A DNA stretch of 25,877 nt, taken from NCBI GenBank assembly GCA_009787175.1, contig WRGM01000168.1, positions 1 through 25,877 of the forward strand, written 5' to 3'. The DNA is from Candidatus Bathycorpusculum fermentans. Its GTDB lineage: Archaea; Thermoproteota; Bathyarchaeia; Bathyarchaeales; Bathycorpusculaceae. The notes under the pieces were generated by a model. That model saw nothing but the letters and a program-made list of their open reading frames with translations. It did no database searches and was not told the DNA's origin. Shown in pieces: positions 8,834 to 14,996 of the stretch (position 1 is its first letter; each line of letters opens with the position of its first letter). The position numbers and the translations under genes are program-made.

Positions 8834-9199
8834 CTATTGGGTTATTAGTCTGTCTAGGGTTGGGGCTTTTCGGTGTTTATCCCATATGTGATGTAAGGCT
8901 AAGCCTGAGTGGTGTAATAGTAAGCGTGGACCTGCGTAACTCATGATTTTTCGGGCTTGTTGCTTCATGCCGGGTTTATAGCATTGTATAGTGCATTTGC
9001 CGCAAGTACTCTTTTTGTCTTGAAAAGGGCATTTATCTAGTCGTAGAAATGCATACTCTTTGAATTGTTTACATTCAACGCACAATTCATCATCATTATT
9101 TTTATGATGAGATTTGCAGTAGATATCTATCATGTATGAGATGGTTTTTTTCTCACGTATCATCCGTTTATGAGTTGGATTTGGAGGTTGAGGCTTCAT
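8834..9199 (-). CDS. YgbA-like cysteine-rich protein (nitrous oxide-stimulated promoter family)
   Basis: A 121-residue protein that matches, from memory, the YgbA_NO family, named for enterobacterial YgbA, whose gene responds to nitric oxide. Features seen: an N-terminal REKKTISYMIDIYCKSHH segment, then Cys at about 28, 40, 43, 57, 66, 69 and 73 in CVECKQF, CPF, CGKC and QCYKP, and a C-terminal PRLLLHHSGLALHHIWDKH block. The cysteine pattern suggests a metal or iron-sulfur site; the biochemical function is not established. The start is ATG at 9199; a TTG three codons upstream is possible. It sits between the TOPRIM gene and valS on the same strand, with spacings of 110 and 190 bases, so it may have its own promoter. 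The family is best known from bacteria, so transfer is possible. Confidence 0.8.
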   Translation of the reverse strand: MKPQPPNPTHKRMIREKKTISYMIDIYCKSHHKNNDDELCVECKQFKEYAFLRLDKCPFQDKKSTCGKCTIQCYKPGMKQQARKIMSYAGPRLLLHHSGLALHHIWDKHRKAPTLDRLITQ

Positions 9200-9309
9200 G
9201 CTAAACAACTAGGTAATTTCAGAGCGTTTTATAAATTAAGTCTTACCCTCTTGAACACGATTTTAGTATGCAATTTGCGTTTCTAGGAAAAAGCAGAAGT
9301 ATATGGGCA

Positions 9310-9744
9310 TTATAGTGAGTAATTGCGGGTTTGTGTAGTGATTTTGTTTTTGAGCGTTTCTAGGTAATTAGGTATGCTCTCTACGTATTGGACATCTCTA
9401 TTAATTAAGCCTCCAAGTTTCCGCCAGAACCAAATATTTGCTTTAATGTGTAATCGTTCTAGCTCTGTAGCGAGATTTCTAGTTCCCTCTATGCCGCGTC
9501 TATCAAAATCTAAAAAGAGAATGACGCTAGGTGCGTCTAAAGTTTGAATTTCAGAGATGACATCAGAAAAGTTTTTGCCGCCGGTTTTAACGGTTATAAT
9601 TTTACCTTCAATACCTATCTGCTTGAGAGTATATACGTCTTTTTTACCTTCAACTAGGATGGGTATGCCTTTTTTGGATTCCTCAACTAGTTTTTCTATT
9701 ATTTGCCCAATTTTTTCATATCTACCTCTTAATCTAGTTGACAT
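9310..9744 (-). CDS. TOPRIM-domain protein (COG1658-like, small primase-like)
   Basis: A single-domain TOPRIM protein of 144 residues. Its motif 1 is ILVEGKKDVYTL with the catalytic-type Glu at 32, and motif 2 is LFLDFDRRG with the acidic pair at Asp79 and Asp81. TOPRIM folds coordinate magnesium in primases, topoisomerases, OLD nucleases and the RNase M5 type of rRNA maturase; small archaeal members are annotated UPF0292 or primase-like, without a firm function. It starts two bases after the tyrS stop, so the two are cotranscribed and probably translationally coupled. Because the neighbours are tRNA genes, an RNA-processing role is attractive but unproven. Confidence 0.85.
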   Translation of the reverse strand: MSTRLRGRYEKIGQIIEKLVEESKKGIPILVEGKKDVYTLKQIGIEGKIITVKTGGKNFSDVISEIQTLDAPSVILFLDFDRRGIEGTRNLATELERLHIKANIWFWRKLGGLINRDVQYVESIPNYLETLKNKITTQTRNYSL

Positions 9745-9746
9745 AG

Positions 9747-10835
9747 CTAACGTGTAACTTTAGCAGCCCGTATTGTTTCAAGGCATTTTTTAGCTTCACT
9801 ATTATTTGCAAAGTAACGCCGCACAGGTTCAAGAATAGTGCCAAGCTCCGCGGCGACACCAGATTTTAAATCCATTGGATGCAGATTACCTGCAGCATAT
9901 AGAGCTTCAAGCTCTTGATAACTCTGAAAGTCAATATTTCCGCCAAATTTAGCTGGACGTTCAATTGTAAAAACGGGTTTCTCACGGAAAATTATGTATT
10001 TACAAACATCCAATACAGGATTATGCTTAACAGTCCGCTCAGGACAGAAAGCCTTACTCATCTTCTGCCTAATCTCCTCAGGCGTATCATAAATAAACAC
10101 GCAAGTATCAGGTTTACTTTTAGACATTTTCGCACTAGCTATCGCCTCCTTTTCCTGCCCCTCAGGAATAGGCCATATATCAGGCTTAGCTAACCCCTGC
10201 AATAAATGATGATGAACACACACAGGTTTCCAGTAACCAATCTTTTCCCCAAGCTCACGGCTAACCACATTAGCTTTACGCTGATCCATACCAAGCTGAC
10301 AAATCTTAACCTTCATCTCAAAAATATCAGAAACCTGCATAGGAGTATAAAGAAAATCAGAAACATAATGAGCTTCACCCTCCCGCCTACCTGCAACCTC
10401 TAAAGTACGAATAGTCCGCGCAACAGTAAGCTCCTTAGAAATCCTAAGAACCCTAGCCCAATAATCAATATTCCTGTAAAGCTCATCATGATAAATAAAC
10501 TCCACCTTATCATCCGGCACACCAAGAGCAACCCAAGAATGCTTAAACAATTCAGCAGCCGTAGAAATGAGACCTAAATCACCACCAAACTTGTTATTCA
10601 AATACGCATGCCAAGAAGCCAAAAAAACCTTAAACCGCACACCAGCCTCAATAAAATCCTTCATCTTATAAGCACAAATAACACCAGTCCCCAAATGAAC
10701 AAGACCAGACGGCTCCCAACCACCATAAGCCACAGGATGATCCTCAGTTTCAAGCAAACTCCTTAAATTCTCAACTGTTACAACCTCTTCTGTTGGCGGT
10801 CTACAGATAAGCTCAATTTTCTTTTCAATATCCAT
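9747..10835 (-). CDS. tyrS: Tyrosyl-tRNA synthetase, archaeal type
   Basis: Class I synthetase charging tRNA-Tyr. The 362 residues lack the bacterial C-terminal S4 domain, as in archaeal and eukaryotic TyrRS. The signature AYGGWEPSGLVHLGTG holds the HIGH-like HLGTG near 47-51; tyrosine-pocket GMDQRKAN near 182-189; and the second signature AKMSKSKPD, with KMSKS near 236-240. The ATG at 10835 is chosen; a TTG two codons upstream is the alternative. A TATA-like TTTTTAAG near 10886-10893 gives a leader of about 28 bases, but a structured RNA candidate at 10930-11145 lies just upstream on the same strand and might also be part of a longer leader. The TOPRIM gene follows after two bases. Confidence 0.95.
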   Translation of the reverse strand: MDIEKKIELICRPPTEEVVTVENLRSLLETEDHPVAYGGWEPSGLVHLGTGVICAYKMKDFIEAGVRFKVFLASWHAYLNNKFGGDLGLISTAAELFKHSWVALGVPDDKVEFIYHDELYRNIDYWARVLRISKELTVARTIRTLEVAGRREGEAHYVSDFLYTPMQVSDIFEMKVKICQLGMDQRKANVVSRELGEKIGYWKPVCVHHHLLQGLAKPDIWPIPEGQEKEAIASAKMSKSKPDTCVFIYDTPEEIRQKMSKAFCPERTVKHNPVLDVCKYIIFREKPVFTIERPAKFGGNIDFQSYQELEALYAAGNLHPMDLKSGVAAELGTILEPVRRYFANNSEAKKCLETIRAAKVTR

Positions 10836-10929
10836 GCACAATTCACAGCTTGACTTTCATTAACCATATGATATAACATATTTACTTAAAAATAAATAGG
10901 TACATAATAAAAGAAACCTGAAAAATAGA

Positions 10930-11145
10930 ATTACGGGCTATCTGTCTCCCAACGTAACCTAACACTTAACCTCACAGCTGAGCGTCGCTTTAAGCTTAGC
11001 TAAGCTCTCTCGGCGTGGGAATTTAAGTTCGCCCGAATCTTACCTGTCCCATAATTGGGTAGAACTTGAACGGTCACAGGTGCAAGCTTTATAGTTCTTA
11101 CGTTCCTCTGTCAAGTCCGTCGTTACGGGTGCTCATCTACGGCAA
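10930..11145 (-). ncRNA. Candidate structured RNA of unknown class
   Basis: A non-coding block with higher GC (31 of 60 bases at 10961-11020) than its flanks (about 20-35%). It holds several exact complementary segments that nest: 10951-10957 with 11098-11104 (seven pairs); 10964-10969 with 11023-11028; a 14-base palindrome at 10993-11006 able to form a tetraloop hairpin; 11042-11047 with 11076-11081, enclosing CCC/GGG at 11048-11050 and 11057-11059; and CCGT-CGTT-ACGG at 11117-11128. Minus orientation is favoured because CTATTTTT follows at 10928-10921. On that strand short pieces recall RNase P RNA (GAGGAA, GGTAAGA, GACAGA in the right order), but the universal P4 helix does not form, so I do not call it RNase P. 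SRP helix 8 is absent. A long tyrS leader is another option. Confidence 0.45.
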
Positions 11146-11229
11146 GACAAAGAAAAATACACCCAACATTTGTTAAAGGTTATGCTCCCAAACAACCAAA
11201 AAATGAACACCTACCAAATACACAAAGAC

Positions 11230-11253
11230 AAAAAAACTAAAAAACACAAAAAA
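11230..11253 (-). terminator. T-run terminator after tRNA-His
   Basis: On the minus strand three T-runs of six, six and seven bases follow the tRNA 3' end by 20-45 bases. Archaeal RNA polymerase stops at such runs. Confidence 0.55.
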
Positions 11254-11274
11254 CCACGAAAACAACACTAGGAG

Positions 11275-11348
11275 GGCCGGGGCAGGGATTTGAACCCTGG
11301 CGTAAGGCTCCACAGGCCTCTAGGCTACCAAGCTACCTCACCCCGGCC
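11275..11348 (-). tRNA. tRNA-His (GTG)
   Basis: A cloverleaf was folded by hand. Acceptor GCCGGGG pairs with CCCCGGC (11341-11347 and 11276-11282). The D stem is short (AGG/CCT). The anticodon stem GAGGC/GCCTT has loop CTGTGGA, so the anticodon is GTG, His. The T arm is CAGGG-TTCAAAT-CCCTG. Identity is confirmed by the histidine-specific extra pair: G-1 at 11348 opposite discriminator C73 at 11275. CCA is not encoded, which is normal in archaea, and no intron is seen. No convincing TATA box is visible 20-35 bases upstream, where the end of an integrase remnant lies. Confidence 0.93.
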
Positions 11349-11394
11349 ACTTTTCCATGCTCTTCCGTAATTTGGTAACCTCCCAAGCAACTCG

Positions 11395-11745
11395 TTATTT
11401 GCGTTTCCGCATGAGTTGCACACCCTGAATTACCATAAAAGGTTCAAAGCCAACTTTACCTAACTTGATAGCTTCCTCTACGGTACTAACAACCCTTATT
11501 ATAAAGTTGTCCTCTGAAACATTAGAGAATAATTGTTTGTCAAGCTAGATATAAAGTTCTGTGTTTTCAATAGACTTATGACCTAAGAATTGTTTAACAA
11601 ATAAAAAACCCTTAGTTTGATGATAGAGCATAGCTGCTTTCCAATATTTCATTGTATGTAAGCTGAGCAACACAACATAAATAGGCAGGTTTTGTTTACA
11701 AAGTTTCACGATAAACAGTAGCGCTTCAATGGTTAATCCGATAGG
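11395..11745 (-). pseudogene. Tyrosine recombinase (integrase) C-terminal remnant
   Basis: Translating the minus strand gives a decayed integrase catalytic end: SLHTMKYWKAAMLYHQTK, then VKQFLGHKSIENTELYI, an in-frame TAG at 11545-11547, and a tail ending LMRKRK with TAA at 11395-11397. HxxxxW, LGHK and the catalytic Tyr in TELYI are recognisable and match archaeal XerC/SSV-like integrases; the downstream part (VSTVEEAIKLGKVGFEPF) also matches the usual tail. The frame closes upstream at TAA 11746-11748, and the N-terminal core-binding domain and first catalytic Arg are missing. With a truncated front and a nonsense codon two residues after the Tyr it cannot be active. It ends 47 bases from tRNA-His, a typical integration neighbourhood, and marks an old mobile element. 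Confidence 0.85.
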
Positions 11746-11749
11746 TTAC

Positions 11750-11900
11750 AAACGGATTTATGCAGTTTATGAACAGTTTTAACTGTTTGGAGGTTCGCGG
11801 CAAATTTACCGTAAACGCACTATGTATCAGTTTTAAACGGTTTAAAACCAGTTTTTATGCGATAAAGTTTTTATCCTTTAAACGAGTTTATACAGTCGTT
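11750..11900 (+). repeat. Repeated elements upstream of the 45-aa/GNAT pair
   Basis: Two imperfect direct copies share AAACG..TTTAT.CAGT (11750-11770 and 11880-11900, 15 of 21 positions equal). Between them lies a perfect 7-2-7 inverted repeat, AACAGTTTTAACTGTT, at 11772-11787, and further AT-rich partial copies (TATCAGTTTT, AAACCAGTTTTTAT) around 11825-11860. They surround the likely promoter of the next genes, so they may be operator sites; remnants of an integration site are possible too. Confidence 0.45.
11877..11884 (+). promoter_or_regulatory. Possible TATA box of the 45-aa/GNAT operon
   Basis: CTTTAAAC lies 32-39 bases before the ATG at 11916 and partly overlaps the second direct repeat copy. 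An AAGGG ribosome-site-like stretch follows near 11900-11905. Confidence 0.35.
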
Positions 11901-11915
11901 AAGGGTTGAAACATT

Positions 11916-12053
11916 ATGGCAAAACCTATACCTATTCCTCTTTTACCTGCTGAGGTGTTTGATCGCATGATGGCAGAGAAGCCTACGCCTTTGCAAAAAG
12001 AAATGATAAAAAGAGGTATAGCTACTTACAATAAAACCAAGAAAAAGCGATAA
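11916..12053 (+). CDS. Small basic protein, 45 aa, candidate antitoxin partner of the GNAT protein
   Basis: A short ORF read directly from the sequence: it begins MAKPIPIPLLPAEVFDRM, continues MAEKPTPLQKEMIKRG and ends in a very basic tail (NKTKKKR). I do not recognise the family. No ribbon-helix-helix or helix-turn-helix pattern is obvious; a proline-rich start is followed by one or two predicted amphipathic helices. Its stop is three bases before the ATG of the GNAT gene, so the two are almost certainly coexpressed and probably translationally coupled. Small gene first, TacT-like acetyltransferase second, is the usual order in GNAT toxin-antitoxin pairs, which is the basis for the antitoxin suggestion. 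An AAGGG-like ribosome site lies upstream. Confidence 0.7.
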   Translation: MAKPIPIPLLPAEVFDRMMAEKPTPLQKEMIKRGIATYNKTKKKR

Positions 12054-12056
12054 TTT

Positions 12057-12569
12057 ATGCCTGCTTTTACTGTTAAAAAGCTTAATAATCGTACTGATTT
12101 GTCAAAGTTTGATTGTAGTAAGGATGATGCGTTAGGCTTAAATGGTTTTATTCATAACGAAGCTTTGAAGTATCAACAAAACGGTGAGGGTGTTACCCAT
12201 TTGTTTTATAGGTGTGACAAAATTGTTGGGTTTGTTACTTTAGCTATGGGGTCTATCCGTAAGGATAGGGTTAATGTTAGTCTTGTTGATTATGGTAAAG
12301 TTAATGTTCCTGCAATGCTTTTAGGGCGGTTAGCGGTCGATAATTCGGAACGTAATAAAGGGGTTGGCACATATTTACTTGAATATTGTGTTGGTTTTGC
12401 GGCTAAACTTGCTAAAAACACTGTTGGTTGCAGGTTTGTAACTTTGGTTACAAAGAAGGGTTCTCGGGTTTCTTTTTATGCTAAGCATGGTTTTAAAAAG
12501 GTTGATGGTGTACCATTAGCTGAAGACCTTGAAATGATGCGTTTTGACCTTTTTTGCATAAATGTATGA
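12057..12569 (+). CDS. GNAT N-acetyltransferase, TacT-like (possible toxin)
   Basis: A GNAT-fold acetyltransferase of 170 residues, the size of TacT/AtaT toxins, which acetylate the amino acid on charged tRNAs. Similar features are FDCSKDDALGLNGFIHNEA near 18-36 (toxins usually have F.C....LD.FL...A), IVGFVTLAM near 56-64, LGRLAVD near 89-95, the acetyl-CoA loop RNKGVG near 99-104, and FYAKHGF with a Tyr at 141, where TacT has its catalytic Tyr. Toxin function is inferred from this and from the 45-aa gene three bases upstream; an ordinary acetyltransferase is possible. Codons are rich in T and G at the third position. It lies next to an integrase remnant, so it is probably cargo of a lost element. 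Confidence 0.85.
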   Translation: MPAFTVKKLNNRTDLSKFDCSKDDALGLNGFIHNEALKYQQNGEGVTHLFYRCDKIVGFVTLAMGSIRKDRVNVSLVDYGKVNVPAMLLGRLAVDNSERNKGVGTYLLEYCVGFAAKLAKNTVGCRFVTLVTKKGSRVSFYAKHGFKKVDGVPLAEDLEMMRFDLFCINV

Positions 12570-12619
12570 TCAACTTTTATGTAAGTATGTGGTTTGTGAC
12601 CACCTGCGTAAGGAAGCAT

Positions 12620-13837
12620 TTATGGTACTTTTTTTCTGAAATAGAAAAATAGCCCTGTAGTGATAAGGACAATTGCTATAACTATTACAGCTACTGCGGT
12701 CGTGATTAATAGGGAGCTGTTTCTGTAATGGTCAGGGGTGTTAGATGTATCAGTTGTTTCAGATGTTTCAGGTGGTGTAGATGTAGATCTATAGTAGTCT
12801 ATGGGGATATATTGTTCATTTATATCTAAAGGTGTGCCTCCTAATGGAGATCCGCCGATTACATATAGTACATCATCAACGACAGCTATACCAAAATTCT
12901 GTCTGCTTGAGGGCATAGATGTACCTCTTGTCCAAGTGTCAGTTGCAAGGTCATATACGTTATTGTTGGTCAGTGCCCCTAAAATGTAAACTCTTTGGGG
13001 AGCGTAAATGCCAGTTGTTGTCCCAGCATCCCCATTACCAGATGTAATGGTGGTCTCAGCTTTTTCGCAGGTCCACTCATTAGTTGCCGGGTCATATATT
13101 GTAATTTTCATCGAACCTGTCCATCCTACTGCTCTTGGGACTCCGTCTTCGTCTCCTGAATTCGTGATAATATTACCCTTGATAATGTTACCCGCATATA
13201 GTATCTTGTTGTCTACAACAGAAGAAGCACGTTCAGCAAATTCTAGAGGCGGAGCGGGTTTATCAGTCCAAATATCTGTAACTGGATCATACATATACAA
13301 ACGGTGATAAGCTATAACGAAAATTTTTCCATCCACAACATGTCCTTTAACACTTCCCATAACATATCCTTGAGTACCAACCATACTTAGCGGTATAGAA
13401 GCCTTAGTACTCCAAATATCAGTAGCTACATCATAAACCTCCGTTACCCCACAAAGCACTGGTGACCCCATTTCATCATAAGGAGCCTCACCACCCATGC
13501 AATAAATCTTACCCTGATATGCAGCTATAGCAAAATTCCTTCGAGGCGTAGGCATAGACATCATAGTAGACCAAGTATCAGTTTTAGGATCATACCGCTC
13601 ATTTATGCCCGTATAACCATTATTCATACCTGACCAGCCACCATCAGTGTAACCACCAATAGCATAAATTTTACCTTCAACAGCAACAACACCTAAACCT
13701 GCCCGTGCCTGAGTCATGGGTGCTTTTGTATTCCAAGAATTCGCAACAAACTCTGAAGCTGAAACAACATTAAATACAATTACAAAAGAGCTTAAAATAA
13801 GCAAGGAAAGTAACATTAAAGGAAGGAAATTACGCAT
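12620..13837 (-). CDS. Membrane-anchored Kelch-repeat beta-propeller protein
   Basis: A surface protein of 405 residues: an N-terminal signal peptide or membrane segment of about 27 residues (hydrophobic LLSLLILSSFVIVF), about six Kelch blades, a Ser/Thr/Pro-rich stalk near 348-372, a membrane helix near 376-398 and a basic end FRKKVP. The blades show strands such as KIYAIGGY, KIYCMGGE, KIFVIAYH, KILYAGN, RVYILGAL and VLYVIGG, each followed by a D.W or Y(D)P-type strand. The propeller is thus predicted outside the cell, held by the C-terminal helix. Kelch propellers usually bind proteins or sugars; the ligand is unknown. The gene converges on the GNAT gene, 50 bases away, and has a TATA box at 13865-13876. 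Confidence 0.88.
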   Translation of the reverse strand: MRNFLPLMLLSLLILSSFVIVFNVVSASEFVANSWNTKAPMTQARAGLGVVAVEGKIYAIGGYTDGGWSGMNNGYTGINERYDPKTDTWSTMMSMPTPRRNFAIAAYQGKIYCMGGEAPYDEMGSPVLCGVTEVYDVATDIWSTKASIPLSMVGTQGYVMGSVKGHVVDGKIFVIAYHRLYMYDPVTDIWTDKPAPPLEFAERASSVVDNKILYAGNIIKGNIITNSGDEDGVPRAVGWTGSMKITIYDPATNEWTCEKAETTITSGNGDAGTTTGIYAPQRVYILGALTNNNVYDLATDTWTRGTSMPSSRQNFGIAVVDDVLYVIGGSPLGGTPLDINEQYIPIDYYRSTSTPPETSETTDTSNTPDHYRNSSLLITTAVAVIVIAIVLITTGLFFYFRKKVP

Positions 13838-13864
13838 ATTTAATTACCACGTTCACCATTGTTT

Positions 13865-13876
13865 TTTTATTTAAAG
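13865..13876 (-). promoter_or_regulatory. TATA box of the Kelch gene
   Basis: CTTTAAATAAAA on the minus strand, 28-39 bases before the ATG, giving a leader of about ten bases. Confidence 0.5.
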
Positions 13877-14114
13877 GTTTCGAATTTTACAGGTTTTTAT
13901 CATTTCCAAAAATAATTGCAACCTCACACTTTAAACGCAAAGAACACCATAAACCATCCAACACATCATAAGAACACACAATCTAAACAGACTTATCCAA
14001 TTTTTTCTTCTATACAGTCACTCTTTTTTTCAGAAATAACATAAGTAAAGAAAAAGAAGACAAAAACAAAGCATTAAAAAGTCTTTGTTTTGTTTTTAAA
14101 TTTCAAATGGGCGA

Positions 14115-14828
14115 CTAAGAGAAAAAGTTGATACTTGCTGGAATCTTTACGGTATCGGATCCTGCTAGTGTGTATTCGACTAGGTTAAATTCGACTGTTA
14201 GGAAAATTTCTGGAGAGTTATAAATTTCTAAAGTTCTAGCGGCTACCATCATTCCTATTTGTTTGTCAAAATATACGTAATTATATACATAGCACATTTT
14301 AGTGTAGGTTACATCAGTAGGGTCATATGCTTCATAGGATGCTGTTAAAAAGTTTATTTCCCGATTACTTCCAGAGATTGTTTTTGTCTGAGTGGAATTA
14401 ACTTTTGGCTCATCTGTAGTCTCTGGTCTAGATAAATCACCTGCTTTCAAGTTAGCAGCGTAAATGTCCCAGTAAAATCCAGAATAAAGACCATTTTCAA
14501 GGTTAATCATACCGTCATAACTATGTAAAGTACCATTGTTAAATTCCCAAGATACTGTAAACGAAACTATGGGAACGTCAACTTTTGTTATTTCAACACG
14601 GTAATATTTTGTATTATTTATATCAACAAAATTTCCAGGTATAGAAAAATCTACATGTGAATCAGCAAACCCCTCTAGCCTATAAATAAATACATCACCA
14701 ACACTTACTCCCGCTGTAATTGTCGTAACTCTAGGTCTTGAGGAAGTATTAAGTACATAGTAAGCAGCGGCAACTGATGCAACTATCAGCACTATGACTA
14801 TTAGGGTCAAGTATACTTTTTTTGACAT
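14115..14828 (-). CDS. N-terminally membrane-anchored protein of unknown function
   Basis: I do not recognise the family. The 237-residue protein starts MSKKVYLTLIVIVLIVAS, a short basic tip and a membrane helix of about 20 residues without a lipobox Cys, so it is probably a signal anchor with the rest outside the cell. The remainder is polar and rich in Thr, Asn, Tyr and Val, with many short hydrophobic strands (VGDVFIYRLEG, FTVSWEFNNGT, VEFNLVEYTLAG), suggesting a beta-rich domain; several N-x-S/T sites could be glycosylated. A TATA box lies 23-29 bases before the ATG, so the mRNA is likely leaderless. It lies between the Kelch and ParB-like genes on the same strand, each with its own promoter. 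Confidence 0.82.
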   Translation of the reverse strand: MSKKVYLTLIVIVLIVASVAAAYYVLNTSSRPRVTTITAGVSVGDVFIYRLEGFADSHVDFSIPGNFVDINNTKYYRVEITKVDVPIVSFTVSWEFNNGTLHSYDGMINLENGLYSGFYWDIYAANLKAGDLSRPETTDEPKVNSTQTKTISGSNREINFLTASYEAYDPTDVTYTKMCYVYNYVYFDKQIGMMVAARTLEIYNSPEIFLTVEFNLVEYTLAGSDTVKIPASINFFS

Positions 14829-14850
14829 TGGCTATAAAGAGCCGCAGTGG

Positions 14851-14857
14851 TATATAG
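14851..14857 (-). promoter_or_regulatory. TATA box of the anchored unknown gene
   Basis: CTATATA on the minus strand, at leaderless spacing (23-29 bases) from the ATG at 14828. Confidence 0.55.
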
Positions 14858-14996
14858 TTTTTTTGCCAATTTCATGCTTAAAGAGAAACAGCGTTTTTAC
14901 AGTCAATAATACATCACTACAAGCCAATCATAATAAAACCCGAATAATTGTGTTAATACCAGTTAAGTAATAACACAGTTTGGAAAATAAGACAAG

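Noticed and set aside
8386..8946. Plus-strand reading frame (186 codons) over the start of valS and the end of the YgbA-like gene
   Set aside because: It is antisense to two recognised genes and open only because the plus strand is A/C-rich; no domain or start signal.
10930..11145. RNase P RNA
   Set aside because: Short motifs occur in the right order on the minus strand, but the segment that should be conserved region V reads ACAGATAGCCCGTAAT and has no partner for helix P4 near the 5' side. Left as an unassigned RNA.
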